A DNA stretch of 29,549 nucleotides from an uncultured Prosthecobacter sp. (GCA_937941745.1 CALDGV010000492.1:1-29549); one strand, 5' to 3'. Shown: positions 8,461 to 17,223, counted from the first letter of the stretch. Notes: generated by a model not told the origin, from the letters alone. A program made the numbers and translations.

Positions 8461-9669
8461 ATGCTGTCATGCGGACTTTCCATGAGCCTCGCAGCATCAA
8501 CTCCTACCATTGTCATCCTCGGCGGCGGCGTCTTCGGACTCACGGCTGCGCTGGAGCTTCGTTCCCGCGGCTGGGAAGTCACGCTTTTGGATGCCGGAAC
8601 GATTCCCCATGCCGACGCAGCTTCGACGGACATCAGCAAGGTCATCCGCATGGATTACGGGGCAGACGTCCAATACACAGAGATGGGAGAGGCCTCCATC
8701 CTGCGCTGGCGTGAGTGGAACCAGCACTGGCAGGAGGAGCTGTTTCACGAGGATGGCTTTCTCGTCATGACCCGCCAGCCGATGGCAAACGGAGGCTTCG
8801 AACACGATAGCCGGCAGTTTCTTACCCAGCGTGGGCACCGCCTCATACCCAGAAGCCTCAGCGACCTTGCGCGGGAGCATCCGCAGTGGAATTCGGAAGC
8901 ATTTGCGGAGGGCTACCTGAATCCTCAGGGCGGCTGGGGAGAGAGCGCACGGGTTGTGGTGAGGCTTAAACAGCAAGCCGTCGCGGCCGGCGTCTCGATT
9001 CATGAAGGCGTTCCTTTCGGCGCCTGGATCGAGGAAGGTGGCCGGATCGCAGGCATGAGGGACGGCCGTGGGCATGAATGGCGCGCCGAAGTGGTCCTCA
9101 GCGCCCTGGGAGCTTGGACCACGGAGCACCTGCCGTGGCTTGCGGACCGCTTGTGGGCCACCGCACAGCCGGTTTTCCACTTCAAACCTGCGGACCCGGA
9201 AGCCTGGAAGGCTCCCGCCTTTCCCGTATGGGCTGCGGACATCGGCACCACAGGCTGGTATGGCTTTCCAGCGAACGCAGAAGGCGTGGTCAAAGTGGCG
9301 AACCACGGCCCCGGCCGCCGCGTGAGCGCCTCGAAGCCGCGCCAGATGCCGGAGGGAGAGGAGGCACGCTTCCGGGCCTTTTTGCAGCAGACCTTCCCTG
9401 CCCTTGCCGAGGCACCGGTGGCTGCGTCCCGCGTCTGCCTGTATGGCGACAGCTTCGATGGGCACTTCTTCATCGACCATGACCCGGAGCACCCAGGCCT
9501 TGTCGTGGCGGCGGGAGATTCTGGCCATGCCTTTAAATTCACCCCGGTGCTGGGCGGACTGATTGCAGATGCCGTGGAAAAGAAGCCCCACCTCTGGCTT
9601 GCACGTTTTGCCTGGCGGCAGCGCAGCGCAGGCGGCGGTGAAAGCGCCCGTGCTCAGAGCCCAGAATGA
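8461..9669 (+). CDS. FAD-dependent oxidoreductase, monomeric sarcosine oxidase-like
   Basis: This is a 402-aa DAO-family flavoenzyme expected to oxidise a secondary or N-methylated amine with O2. The N-terminal Rossmann motif is ILGGGVFGLTAALELRSRGWEV, with the FAD-binding G-x-G-x-x-G at residues 21-26. The C-terminal region resembles monomeric sarcosine oxidase closely: RVCLYGDSFDGHFFID, then GDSGHAFKFTPVLGG. C326 matches the cysteine that carries covalent flavin in that family, so covalent FAD is likely. There is no signal peptide in the short leader, so it is cytoplasmic. An ATG at 8482 (MSLAAS) is an alternative start. GGGA lies about 9 nt before the ATG at 8461. It is divergent from the giant gene and convergent with the response regulator, with 10 nt between stops. 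The actual substrate (sarcosine, N-methyl-amino acid, pipecolate) is not resolvable. Confidence 0.85.
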   Translation: MLSCGLSMSLAASTPTIVILGGGVFGLTAALELRSRGWEVTLLDAGTIPHADAASTDISKVIRMDYGADVQYTEMGEASILRWREWNQHWQEELFHEDGFLVMTRQPMANGGFEHDSRQFLTQRGHRLIPRSLSDLAREHPQWNSEAFAEGYLNPQGGWGESARVVVRLKQQAVAAGVSIHEGVPFGAWIEEGGRIAGMRDGRGHEWRAEVVLSALGAWTTEHLPWLADRLWATAQPVFHFKPADPEAWKAPAFPVWAADIGTTGWYGFPANAEGVVKVANHGPGRRVSASKPRQMPEGEEARFRAFLQQTFPALAEAPVAASRVCLYGDSFDGHFFIDHDPEHPGLVVAAGDSGHAFKFTPVLGGLIADAVEKKPHLWLARFAWRQRSAGGGESARAQSPE

Positions 9670-9679
9670 AGTTCTGACC

Positions 9680-10309
9680 TCAGCCGAGCGAAACAATGCC
9701 GCGGCGGATGGCCTCAGCCGTGGCTTGTGCACGGTCGTTGGCCTTCAGCTTCACGAGGATGCGGCTCACATGCTGCTTCACGGTATCCTCGGAAATGCCG
9801 AGAGCGGCGGCGATCTCCTTGTTGGCATTGCCGCGGGTGACCAGGGTCAGGATCTCCCGCTCACGCGGTGTGATTTCTGGTTCGGCAAGACGATCCTGCA
9901 GGCGTTTGGCGATGTCCTGAGGCAGGCTGCGGGCGCCCTTGGCGACCGTGCGGATGGCGCAGAGGAGGTCATCACGGGAAGAAGACTTCTGCAGGTAACC
10001 CAAAGCTCCGGCCTTGAGCGCGGCCTGGATCTCGTCGTCACGGGCGAAGGTGGAAAAAATCAGCACCCGGGCCGCAGGATGCTCACGCAGCAGTGCCGCT
10101 GTGGCCTCGATGCCGCTGATGCCGGGCAGTTGCAGGTCCATGAGCACGACATCAGGCTTCGCTTTGCCAAAAAGCCTGGGGGCATCCTCACCACGATCCG
10201 CCTCACCGACGACCTCAAGGTCATCCTCCAGCTCCAGCGAGGCCACAAGCCCGCTGCGAACGACGAAATGGTCATCAATCAAAAGCAGGCGGATGGCAGG
10301 CGATGGCAT
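9680..10309 (-). CDS. LuxR/NarL-family response regulator
   Basis: The product is 209 aa. Its receiver domain (residues 6-120) has the acidic pair D12-D13, phospho-acceptor D58 in VVLMDLQLPG, switch T87 and K108 in GYLQKSS. A LuxR-type helix-turn-helix follows (about 143-205): LTPREREIL-like opening (ITPREREILTLV), then NKEIAAALGISEDTVKQHVSRILVKL. It should be a DNA-binding transcription regulator phosphorylated by the kinase encoded just upstream; 55 nt separate the kinase stop from this start. The leader before the ATG is GATTCCTCCTGTCC, with no Shine-Dalgarno. Length and all key residues are normal. Targets are unknown. The divergent efflux gene at 14038 and the co-encoded beta-repeat gene are the first candidates. 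Confidence 0.93.
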   Translation of the reverse strand: MPSPAIRLLLIDDHFVVRSGLVASLELEDDLEVVGEADRGEDAPRLFGKAKPDVVLMDLQLPGISGIEATAALLREHPAARVLIFSTFARDDEIQAALKAGALGYLQKSSSRDDLLCAIRTVAKGARSLPQDIAKRLQDRLAEPEITPREREILTLVTRGNANKEIAAALGISEDTVKQHVSRILVKLKANDRAQATAEAIRRGIVSLG

Positions 10310-10364
10310 GGACAGGAGGAATCAGAAAAGCTGGCGGCATCGAATAGGCAGGCAGCACGGCATG

Positions 10365-12425
10365 TCACGTCTGAACGGGCTGGGACGCCAGCGCAAAAGG
10401 CCAGGAGACGGTGACCTGCGTTCCCTGCCCAGGCTTGCTCCGCCACTCCACCACGGCACCTACCTTGCGGGCTCGTTCACGCATGCCGATGCAGCCAAAA
10501 TGACCAGGCCTGCCGTGGGTTTCGGCGTTGGGATCGAAACCACGGCCATTGTCAGCGATGCGCAGCGTGAGTTGGGATGCTGTGGAGGAAAGATGCAGGT
10601 CGATCTTTGAAGCCTGGGCATGCTTGATGGCATTGGTGACGGCCTCCTGGGCGATCATCCGGAGATGATGAGTGACGTGCGGTGGAATGGCACGGATGGG
10701 ATTGAGATCCAGATGGATCGGAACGATTTCCGGAACACGTGAGGCAAGCAGCTGCAGCGATTCCGGCAGGGTGGTGGCGTGCTCCGTGTCACGCAGGTCG
10801 GAAACAAGGTTGCGCGCCTCGCCCTGAATGCGGGAGACCAGGCTCCGGCTGGTTTCGAGCAGCGTGCGAGCCTTTTCATCCAGCGGACGCGTGGTGGCGG
10901 CATCCAGCCTGAGCGACAAGCCAGCCAGCTCCTGCTCCAGGGTGTCATGAAATTCACGGGCGATGCGCTGGCGCTCATCCAGGGTGGCCTGACGGGCGAT
11001 GCGCCCTTCCAGCCGGGTGATCTGCCGCCGCTGAAGGGTGATCCAGACCAGGGTGAGAAGGATGATGGCGGCCAGCACCGCCGTGGCAAAGCCGAGCCGA
11101 CGGGCTGTCCAAAAAGGCGCATGCCCCAGCACCTCCAGGTCATCGAAGCTGCGCAGCAAAAGGGAGGCGCGGTCGGGCTGGGAGCGGAAGCCGCGGTCCG
11201 TGGAAGACTCCACGAGGCAGATTCCCGTGAGCAGGCAGGCAGAGCCGATCTGCAGCCGCGGAGCCTGGGCATCGAGCAGAAAGGCCCGCAGAGGCATGCC
11301 ACCGACCGTGAAGCGAAGCTCGTGGCCATCCGCCGTGCGGAAGAAGTCATTCAACACCGCCGGAACAGCCAGGCGCACCAGGTCAGCATCGTGGGAGCCA
11401 TTTCGAAATTCAGCCAGCGTGACGGCGGAGGCCTTGGGCATCTGCGCGGGCTTCGAGGAAAGCACCTGGGCATCCGCCAGCGAGGCGCTGAAACCAGCCA
11501 TGATCGGAAAGCCGACCATCTCCGCCTCCTGGCCGACGTGGAGCGCGGCTGAGGAAGCCAGCTGCACGGCGATGGAGGGGGAAAGAGGCGGCTTGGACGG
11601 TTCATCCGCCTCAGCTTCACGCGGCGGCGGTGGTGGCGTGGCATCACGGAGGAACACACGGCCATCCGCAAACGCCGCCAGCACCGTGCCGCGGATGCGG
11701 GCTCGATGATGCGGCTCATCCACAGCGCCATAACGCAGCAGGGTGGCCACGGAGATCACCGGCAGCGCCTCAGGCGCGGAGGCAGGCTCGCGGACCTCGA
11801 TGTCTGACCAGTCAGCCACGCGGAGGTAGGGAAAGACCAGCTGCCGGCGGTCATTGATGCCTCCTGCCGCCAGTGCCGTGATGCGCAGACGCGCGTCCAC
11901 CAGCGCTGGAGCGGATTCCGGCGGTGCATCCACGCGGACTTCAATGACACGACTGCCCATGGCAAGGCGCAGCAGGGAGCGGTTTTCATCAAACGAGGCC
12001 AGCGTCCGTCCCAAGCCCTCCACGAGCACCTTTTGGTAGTGAAAACGACCGCTGGCGAGGTCGTCATAGGTGGCAGAAACGGGTGCCGGCGGGCTTTCAT
12101 GCCCGAGCACTTCCAGCTCCGTGACATCCACACCGGGAAAATAAAGTCCGGCGGTGGTGGTGCCCTTCACACGCACCTTGTCCCCGACTCGGAAATCCGT
12201 GCGGGGAGGCTTGAAGTGCAGGTGGGTGCCCGAGGTGGCGTCCTGCACAAAGGCGGTGCCACCGGTTTCGATGAAGCCGACCGTGGCGGTGAGGTCCACG
12301 GGCAGCTTTTCCAGGCTGCGCTCATACGGCAGGGTGCGGATGTCGATGGCACGACTGAGCACATCCTGCCCCGAAACAAGCGGGGCAGCCCAGAGTGCGG
12401 CGAGGATGCAGGCTGCGCGGATCAC
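10365..12425 (-). CDS. NarL-type sensor histidine kinase with large extracytoplasmic OB-like region
   Basis: The product is 686 aa starting at GTG, 3 nt after the stop of the preceding gene. A signal sequence (MIRAACILAALWAAPLVSG) precedes about 420 extracytoplasmic residues. These contain two or three OB-fold-like segments: the first about 38-110, with TATVGFIETGGTAFVQD and FRVGDKVRVKGTT; the second about 222-325; the third about 338-415. One membrane helix follows (about 441-463, LGFATAVLAAIILLTLVWI). The cytoplasmic part has a HisKA_3 dimerisation domain with H493 in RIAREFHDTLEQ. A HATPase domain then shows EAVTNAIKHA, DNGRGFDP and GCIGMRERA. It should autophosphorylate and pass phosphate to the regulator at 9680. 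The ligand sensed is unknown. The OB-like call is pattern recognition and less certain than the kinase call. Confidence 0.92.
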   Translation of the reverse strand: MIRAACILAALWAAPLVSGQDVLSRAIDIRTLPYERSLEKLPVDLTATVGFIETGGTAFVQDATSGTHLHFKPPRTDFRVGDKVRVKGTTTAGLYFPGVDVTELEVLGHESPPAPVSATYDDLASGRFHYQKVLVEGLGRTLASFDENRSLLRLAMGSRVIEVRVDAPPESAPALVDARLRITALAAGGINDRRQLVFPYLRVADWSDIEVREPASAPEALPVISVATLLRYGAVDEPHHRARIRGTVLAAFADGRVFLRDATPPPPPREAEADEPSKPPLSPSIAVQLASSAALHVGQEAEMVGFPIMAGFSASLADAQVLSSKPAQMPKASAVTLAEFRNGSHDADLVRLAVPAVLNDFFRTADGHELRFTVGGMPLRAFLLDAQAPRLQIGSACLLTGICLVESSTDRGFRSQPDRASLLLRSFDDLEVLGHAPFWTARRLGFATAVLAAIILLTLVWITLQRRQITRLEGRIARQATLDERQRIAREFHDTLEQELAGLSLRLDAATTRPLDEKARTLLETSRSLVSRIQGEARNLVSDLRDTEHATTLPESLQLLASRVPEIVPIHLDLNPIRAIPPHVTHHLRMIAQEAVTNAIKHAQASKIDLHLSSTASQLTLRIADNGRGFDPNAETHGRPGHFGCIGMRERARKVGAVVEWRSKPGQGTQVTVSWPFALASQPVQT

Positions 12426-12428
12426 GGT

Positions 12429-13928
12429 TCAGAAGCTTTCCGGCAGACGTCCCCAGTCCGGATGGCTGTCATCAAAATCATCCGGCAGGGAGGCGGCCAC
12501 CTCCCCCTCAGGACCATGCACGACGACCAGCCCTCCGCTGGGCGTGGCGACCGCCTGAAGTCCAATGCTGCCCGTGTTGTTCAGGAAGAGCCCGCCGGAC
12601 TCCTGATGCACGCCGAGAGCAGCGCGCTGGAAGCCGAGATCATTGTTGATGAGCAGGCGTCCTCCGTGGTCATTGGCATCCAGGCTGATCTGCGGAATGC
12701 CATCCGCGGTGGAAAGCAGGACGGAGCCGGCCACCGGCCCGCCGGAAAGGGTGGCGATGCCCGCCTGGGCGCTGGCGTTGCCATAGACGCTGACCACCCC
12801 GCCCAAATCTCCTTCCCCGAGCATCAGCAGAGGCCGGCCGTCCTTCTGCACGATGGTCACCGGTTTTTCCGCAGTGACGGCTGTGAGCACTTTCGTGGCT
12901 GAATTGGTAGGTGACATGAGTTCCAGCGATGACACCTCCGCGCTGGCGATGGCACGCAAGCCGTCATCCTCGCCGACGGACTGCAAGGTGAGGGCGGAAT
13001 GGCTGTCGTGATGATGGGCCAGCATCACGCGGGCCTCGCCAGCTCCATCGTGCAGCGTCAGGCTGCTCGCCACATCCAGGGCGGAGAGGTCGGCCGCCTT
13101 CTCCCCCTTTTCACCCCGGAGGGAAAAATTGCTGCCAGAGTCTCCGGAGGCCATGTGGGCTTCAAATCCCTCCCCGGGCACCTTGCCCTCATGCACGCAG
13201 ATCTGCGCCGCACCATCCAGGGCCATCATCGAGATGCTGTGCAGTTCCGCCGGACTGTGCATCATGAGCGCCGGGCCATCCTCCCGCGCCACAAAGGCGA
13301 CCGCATCCGCCTGCCCTGGAGGCCCCAGGCTCATCACGCCGCCACCGGGATCGCCGTGCAGTTTCACCAGGGTGTGCATGGAGGAATCCGCGATCAAAAG
13401 GTCTGTCGAAGGCTGGACGTCATGACCATCCTCGTTCGTGCCGCCGTCTTCATGCACCAGCACGCCACGCGAGCTGCCATCCTTCTGAAGCACGGCAACC
13501 GAGCCGCCGCGCGGCTGCGCACGCATCACGGCTCCGGGCCGCCCGCCATCGGCATGCACGGCCACAAAGCCGCAGTTGTCCTGGGCAAAGATACTGACCC
13601 TCGGCTGGTGATCCTGCCCTCGCAGCAAAAGCTGCGGCTCGCCGTTTCCATCCAGGCTCAGCTCCCCACAGATGTTGGCGGCCTCCTTACGATAGAGATT
13701 CAAATAGCCGCCCTCCGCTCCTGCGCCGAGGCTCAGCGCCAGCCAGCGAGGATCATGTGCCGGCCGCACCACCAAGTTGGTGCACTCCAGATAGATCTGG
13801 CGCACGCCTTCATCATCCGTCTCGATGCTGACCACCTTCTCCAGCTCATCCAGCCGCTGCCGGACCCTCTGCAGCTCTTCCTGGACAACGGCGAGGGCGG
13901 ACTGAAGGTCTTCGAGGGGAATGCTCAT
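12429..13928 (-). CDS. Uncharacterised beta-repeat protein with N-terminal coiled coil
   Basis: The product is 499 aa from the ATG at 13928; a longer upstream extension is open but looks like non-coding leader. I do not recognise a named family. Residues about 3-35 form a heptad-rich coiled coil (LEDLQSALAVVQEELQRV...). The rest is a long series of short hydrophobic strands separated by Gly/Asp turns, for example GGSVAVLQKDGSSRGVLVHE, GGVVSVYGNASAQAG and GGRLLINNDLG. The unit is loosely 20-35 residues, as in a beta-solenoid or trimeric fibre shaft. There is no signal peptide or membrane helix. Its stop (TGA 12431-12429) sits 3 nt before the kinase GTG, so translation is probably coupled, and it heads the kinase/regulator operon. 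A scaffold, fibre-like or sensory accessory role is only an inference. Confidence 0.7.
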   Translation of the reverse strand: MSIPLEDLQSALAVVQEELQRVRQRLDELEKVVSIETDDEGVRQIYLECTNLVVRPAHDPRWLALSLGAGAEGGYLNLYRKEAANICGELSLDGNGEPQLLLRGQDHQPRVSIFAQDNCGFVAVHADGGRPGAVMRAQPRGGSVAVLQKDGSSRGVLVHEDGGTNEDGHDVQPSTDLLIADSSMHTLVKLHGDPGGGVMSLGPPGQADAVAFVAREDGPALMMHSPAELHSISMMALDGAAQICVHEGKVPGEGFEAHMASGDSGSNFSLRGEKGEKAADLSALDVASSLTLHDGAGEARVMLAHHHDSHSALTLQSVGEDDGLRAIASAEVSSLELMSPTNSATKVLTAVTAEKPVTIVQKDGRPLLMLGEGDLGGVVSVYGNASAQAGIATLSGGPVAGSVLLSTADGIPQISLDANDHGGRLLINNDLGFQRAALGVHQESGGLFLNNTGSIGLQAVATPSGGLVVVHGPEGEVAASLPDDFDDSHPDWGRLPESF

Positions 13929-13964
13929 GGAGGTGTGAATTTCCCACGATGTTACGCCAGGGCG

Positions 13965-13994
13965 GATTCGATGACGAATTCCGAATGACGAAAG
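13965..13994. repeat. Degenerate ATGACGAA direct repeat in intergenic region
   Basis: ATGACGAA occurs at 13971-13978 and again at 13985-13992, a 14-bp period, flanked by GATTCG and linked by TTCCGA. Read on the minus strand it encodes phrases such as FVIRNSS. From memory, similar intergenic phrases (FVIRHSSF-type translations) recur in Verrucomicrobiota and Planctomycetota genomes. It lies in the 109-bp divergent gap between the beta-repeat gene and the efflux lipoprotein gene. Confidence 0.5.
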
Positions 13995-14037
13995 TCCAAA
14001 TCTCCCGGAGCATGGCGCCCAGCGTTCTTTCTGCATC

Positions 14038-15453
14038 ATGGCACTCCATTCTCGTCCCCTTCTCTGCCTCCTGACCGCCCTGGGCGCGAGCTCCTGCACG
14101 CTCGGCCCTGATTTCACCCTGCCGGACCTCCAGCTCGGCTCACGCTGGAAGCACCAGACGGATGTGAGTGACCTGGCCCTGCCGGATGCCTGGTGGACCC
14201 TGTATCGCAGCCCACAGCTGAACCGGCTGGTGGATCAGGCTCTGGCGAACAATCCAGACCTGGCCGCCGCCCTGGCGCGTGTGGAGACCGCACGAGCCAT
14301 GACGGGTGTGGAGAAGGCGGAATGGTTCCCGCAGATCGGCGCGCAGCAGTCCGTGACCTTGGAAAGGCTCTCCGGAAGTGCTTTCGGAGCCAACCTGCCT
14401 CCCGGGGTGCCTCTGCCTGCGCTGGAACGAGACCGCTGGCAGGGCTTCCTGACGCTGAACTACGAACTCGACCTCTGGGGCCGTGTACGGCGAGGGGTCG
14501 AAGCCGCCAAAGCCAGGGAAGGTGCGGCGGCGGAGCAGGTGGCCGTGCAGAAGCTTGTGGTCGCCGCAGAGGTGGCACGCACCTACTTCCTCGCTGCATC
14601 CCTGGATGCACAGCGCTCCATCCTGAAGGAAACCATCAATCTCCGGGGTGAGGCGCTGAAGCTGCAGCAGAGCCGCTTTCAGGGAGGCCTGGCCAATGAA
14701 ATGGATGTGGCCCGGGCACGCACGGAGGTGGAACTGGCCAACCATGACCTGATCGGGGTCGAGCGGCAGCGTGGCAATGCCGCGAATGCGCTGGCGCTCC
14801 TTTGCGGCGCAGCTCCCGCGGAGTTCGCGCTTCAGGCCCAGCTGGGACTTCCGGGAGTGCCCAGGGTGAGCGGCGGCCTGCCCAGCACCCTGCTGCAACG
14901 CCGTCCGGACCTCCGCGTGGCCGAACAAAACCTGCGGGAGGCTAATGCCGCCATCGGCGTTGCCCAGGCGAACTTCTTCCCGACCTTCAAGCTCAGCGGC
15001 GGCGGCGGCATCGAAAGCATCGGTGCGGAAGACTACCTCGACTGGCGGAACAAGGCCGGCAGCATCGGCCCGCAGATCACCCTGCCCCTTTTTCAGGGTG
15101 GCAGGCTGCGCGGCAACCTGAAGGCGGCCAAATCCCGCTATGAGGAAAGCCTAGCCAGCTACCGCAAAGCGATCCTGACCGCACTGCAGGAAGTGGAAAA
15201 CGCCACCGTGGACGTGAACGCCTATGCCCGGCAGCGGGCGGCTGTGAGCGCAGCGCTTGCCGCAGCACAGGAGACCGCAAAGCTGGCCCGCGTGCGCTAT
15301 GACAAGGGTTTGGCGAGCTACTTCGAGGTCGTGGATGCCGACCGCACCGTGCTCACCACACGGCTGCTTCAGGCCCAGATCGACGGCCAGCGGCTCACAG
15401 CCAGCGTACAGCTGATCCGTGCCCTGGGTGGCGGATGGAATGCAGGCAAGTAA
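14038..15453 (+). CDS. Outer-membrane efflux lipoprotein (NodT/OprM-type, TolC family)
   Basis: This 471-aa outer-membrane channel component of tripartite efflux pumps spans outer membrane and periplasm as a trimer. The N-terminal signal MALHSRPLLCLLTALGASSC ends in a lipobox-like ASSC with C20, followed by TLGPDFTLPD, the usual 'LGPDY.xP' opening of NodT proteins. Two TolC-type repeats are evident (about 55-240 and 265-465). Hallmarks include WWTLYRSPQLNRLVDQALANNPDLAAALARVE, YELDLWGRVRRGVEAA, LLQRRPDLRVAEQNLREANAAIGVAQANFFPTF and the closing ALGGGW. There is no inner-membrane RND/ABC pump or membrane-fusion gene on either side, so it acts as an orphan or serves a pump encoded elsewhere. It is divergent from the beta-repeat/kinase operon, which may regulate it. 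Confidence 0.92.
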   Translation: MALHSRPLLCLLTALGASSCTLGPDFTLPDLQLGSRWKHQTDVSDLALPDAWWTLYRSPQLNRLVDQALANNPDLAAALARVETARAMTGVEKAEWFPQIGAQQSVTLERLSGSAFGANLPPGVPLPALERDRWQGFLTLNYELDLWGRVRRGVEAAKAREGAAAEQVAVQKLVVAAEVARTYFLAASLDAQRSILKETINLRGEALKLQQSRFQGGLANEMDVARARTEVELANHDLIGVERQRGNAANALALLCGAAPAEFALQAQLGLPGVPRVSGGLPSTLLQRRPDLRVAEQNLREANAAIGVAQANFFPTFKLSGGGGIESIGAEDYLDWRNKAGSIGPQITLPLFQGGRLRGNLKAAKSRYEESLASYRKAILTALQEVENATVDVNAYARQRAAVSAALAAAQETAKLARVRYDKGLASYFEVVDADRTVLTTRLLQAQIDGQRLTASVQLIRALGGGWNAGK

Positions 15454-15471
15454 GGCAGCCGCCGGAAGGGC

Positions 15472-16122
15472 TTACAGCTCCTTCACACGGATGTTGCGAT
15501 ACCAGACCTTGTCGGTGTGGTCCGTGATCATGATGTGCCCGTGCCCTGGGGCAAAGCCTTCCTTCTTCTTGAACTTGCTGGCGGCGATGCGCGTCTTCCA
15601 CTCCTCGCTCTTCGTGTCGGCCTCGCAGACGAGCTTGCCGTTGAGGTAGTGCTCGATCTTGCCGTCCTTCACCAGCACGCGGCTGAGGTTCCACTGGCCA
15701 GGAGGATTCAGCGGCTTGTCCTTGGCGGGCTCCTTGATGTCGTAAATGCTGGCCGTGACGTGGCTGCCACCCTTGAGGCCGTCCGGATGCTTGGAGTCAT
15801 CGATCATCTGATATTCGATGCCGAGCCATTCCTTGCCGCCGATCTTGGTGACCCAGTATTTGACGCCGTTGTTGCCGCCTTCCTCGACCTTCCACTCCCA
15901 TTCGAGCTCAAAGTTGGTGTACTCTTTGTCGCTCAGCAGCATGCCGCCAGGCGTGCCATCGAGGTGGAGCGTGCCGTCCACAATCTTCCAGCCGGCGCCG
16001 GGCTTCTTGCCATCCGGGGCATGCCATCCGGCAAGGCTCTGACCATCGAAAAGGGAGACGAAATCAGCCCCGAAAACTGGCAGGGCGGCGAGGGCGAAAA
16101 GGGCGGAGAAGAGGGACTTCAT
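15472..16122 (-). CDS. Secreted DUF1080 / 3-keto-disaccharide hydrolase domain protein
   Basis: The product is 216 aa with a signal peptide (MKSLFSALFALAALPVFGA). A single DUF1080 domain, a concanavalin-like jelly roll, fills the mature part. It shows the typical FVSLFDGQSLAGWHAPDG opening, WKIVDGTLH, LLSDKEYTNFELEWEWKVEEGGNNGVKYW, GIEYQMIDD, WNLSRVLVKDGKIEHYLNGK and the terminal IRVKEL. Characterised members cleave 3-keto-glycosides, and others are only annotated as DUF1080. It acts outside the cytoplasm. It lies 30 nt downstream of mnmA on the same strand, so it may share the panB-mnmA transcript although its function is unrelated. It is convergent with the efflux gene, with 18 nt between stops. 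Confidence 0.92.
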   Translation of the reverse strand: MKSLFSALFALAALPVFGADFVSLFDGQSLAGWHAPDGKKPGAGWKIVDGTLHLDGTPGGMLLSDKEYTNFELEWEWKVEEGGNNGVKYWVTKIGGKEWLGIEYQMIDDSKHPDGLKGGSHVTASIYDIKEPAKDKPLNPPGQWNLSRVLVKDGKIEHYLNGKLVCEADTKSEEWKTRIAASKFKKKEGFAPGHGHIMITDHTDKVWYRNIRVKEL

Positions 16123-16152
16123 GATTGGGAGACGAAGAACGCAGGGACAGGC

Positions 16153-17223
16153 TCAGTCATACGAGATGCTTTCAAAAAAAGCCCCGCCGAGCAGACGGTC
16201 GCCCTCATAAAGGGCGCAGATCTGGCCGGGGGTGAGGGCGCGCTGGGGCTCATGGTAGATCAGGGAGGCCCGGCCCTCGCCGAGCGGCACAAAATCCGCC
16301 AGCCCGGCCGGGCAGCGGTAGCGCGGCTGCGCATTGAGCACGCGATCCGAGGTCAGCGGCTCCCCAGTGGTGGAAATGCCGGTCAGGATGCAGCGGCGAG
16401 CCCAGAGCAGCGGCGTGTCCGGCCGTTCGATCGCGATCACGAGCTCGTTTTTCTCCGGGCGCTTGGCCACGACCACATAAGCCTGCTTGTGCAGCGGGCT
16501 GGCCACGCCGATGCCCTTGCGCTGGCCGAGGGTGTAAAGGTGCAGTCCTTTGTGCTGCCCGAGCACCTTCCCCTCCAAGTTGACGATGAGGCCAGGAGCA
16601 TCTGGGACGAAGGCGCGCAGGAAATCCTCCATCTTCACCTGGCCGATGAAGCAGATGCCCTGGCTGTCCTTTTTATCCGCCGTCTTCAGCCCAAGCTGCC
16701 GCGCCTGCTCACGCAGTTCCGGCTTCAAAAGATGGCCGATGGGAAACTGGGCGATGCGGACCTGATCGGGCTGCATCAGGGCGAGGAAGTAGGTCTGGTC
16801 CTTGTTCGGGTCTGCTCCGCGCAGGATGACCTGCTCGCCCCCCTTGCGCGCATAGTGGCCGGTGGCGATGGCCTCAAAGCCGCGTTCCTTGGCCCAGTCC
16901 CACAGCACCCCGAACTTCATCTCGCGATTGCACATCACGTCCGGGTTGGGCGTGATACCGCTCTGGTAGCCTTCGAGGAGGTATTTCACCACCCGCTGGC
17001 GGTATTCATTCATGAGGTTCACCACATGAAACTCGATGCCGAGCTGGTCAGCCACGGCGCGTGCATCCGTGATGTCCTCCTCCCAGGGGCAGTGGCCGAT
17101 GATGCCCTCCTCGTTGATCCAGTTTTTCATGTAGGCCCCGGTCACGTCATGCCCTTCGCGGACCAGCAGCGCCGTGGCGAGGCTGCTGTCCACTCCTCCG
17201 GACATGGCGGCGAGAATCTTCAT
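16153..17223 (-). CDS. mnmA: tRNA-specific 2-thiouridylase MnmA
   Basis: This 356-aa cytoplasmic enzyme adds sulfur to position 2 of wobble uridine 34 in tRNA Lys, Glu and Gln, using ATP and a sulfur relay. The PP-loop is SGGVDS at residues 8-13. The catalytic cysteine pair is C98 in [13 protein letters not shown] and C191 in DSQGICFIG, matching the Cys pair of the E. coli enzyme. ATGHYAR, DQTYFL and the C-terminal beta-barrel ([40 protein letters not shown]) are all present. The start at 17223 ([10 protein letters not shown]) is the family's usual N terminus; an upstream frame extension is not needed. It sits 35 nt after panB. Confidence 0.97.
   Translation of the reverse strand: MKILAAMSGGVDSSLATALLVREGHDVTGAYMKNWINEEGIIGHCPWEEDITDARAVADQLGIEFHVVNLMNEYRQRVVKYLLEGYQSGITPNPDVMCNREMKFGVLWDWAKERGFEAIATGHYARKGGEQVILRGADPNKDQTYFLALMQPDQVRIAQFPIGHLLKPELREQARQLGLKTADKKDSQGICFIGQVKMEDFLRAFVPDAPGLIVNLEGKVLGQHKGLHLYTLGQRKGIGVASPLHKQAYVVVAKRPEKNELVIAIERPDTPLLWARRCILTGISTTGEPLTSDRVLNAQPRYRCPAGLADFVPLGEGRASLIYHEPQRALTPGQICALYEGDRLLGGAFFESISYD

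Noticed and set aside
10313..10320. AGGAGG-like Shine-Dalgarno near the response regulator start
   Set aside because: It reads AGGAGG only on the plus strand; on the coding strand it is CCTCCT, so it cannot act as a ribosome binding site for this gene.
13929..14117. N-terminal extension of the beta-repeat protein to 14117
   Set aside because: The extension would overlap the start of the divergent efflux gene and covers the intergenic ATGACGAA repeat; the ATG at 13928 starts directly before the coiled coil.
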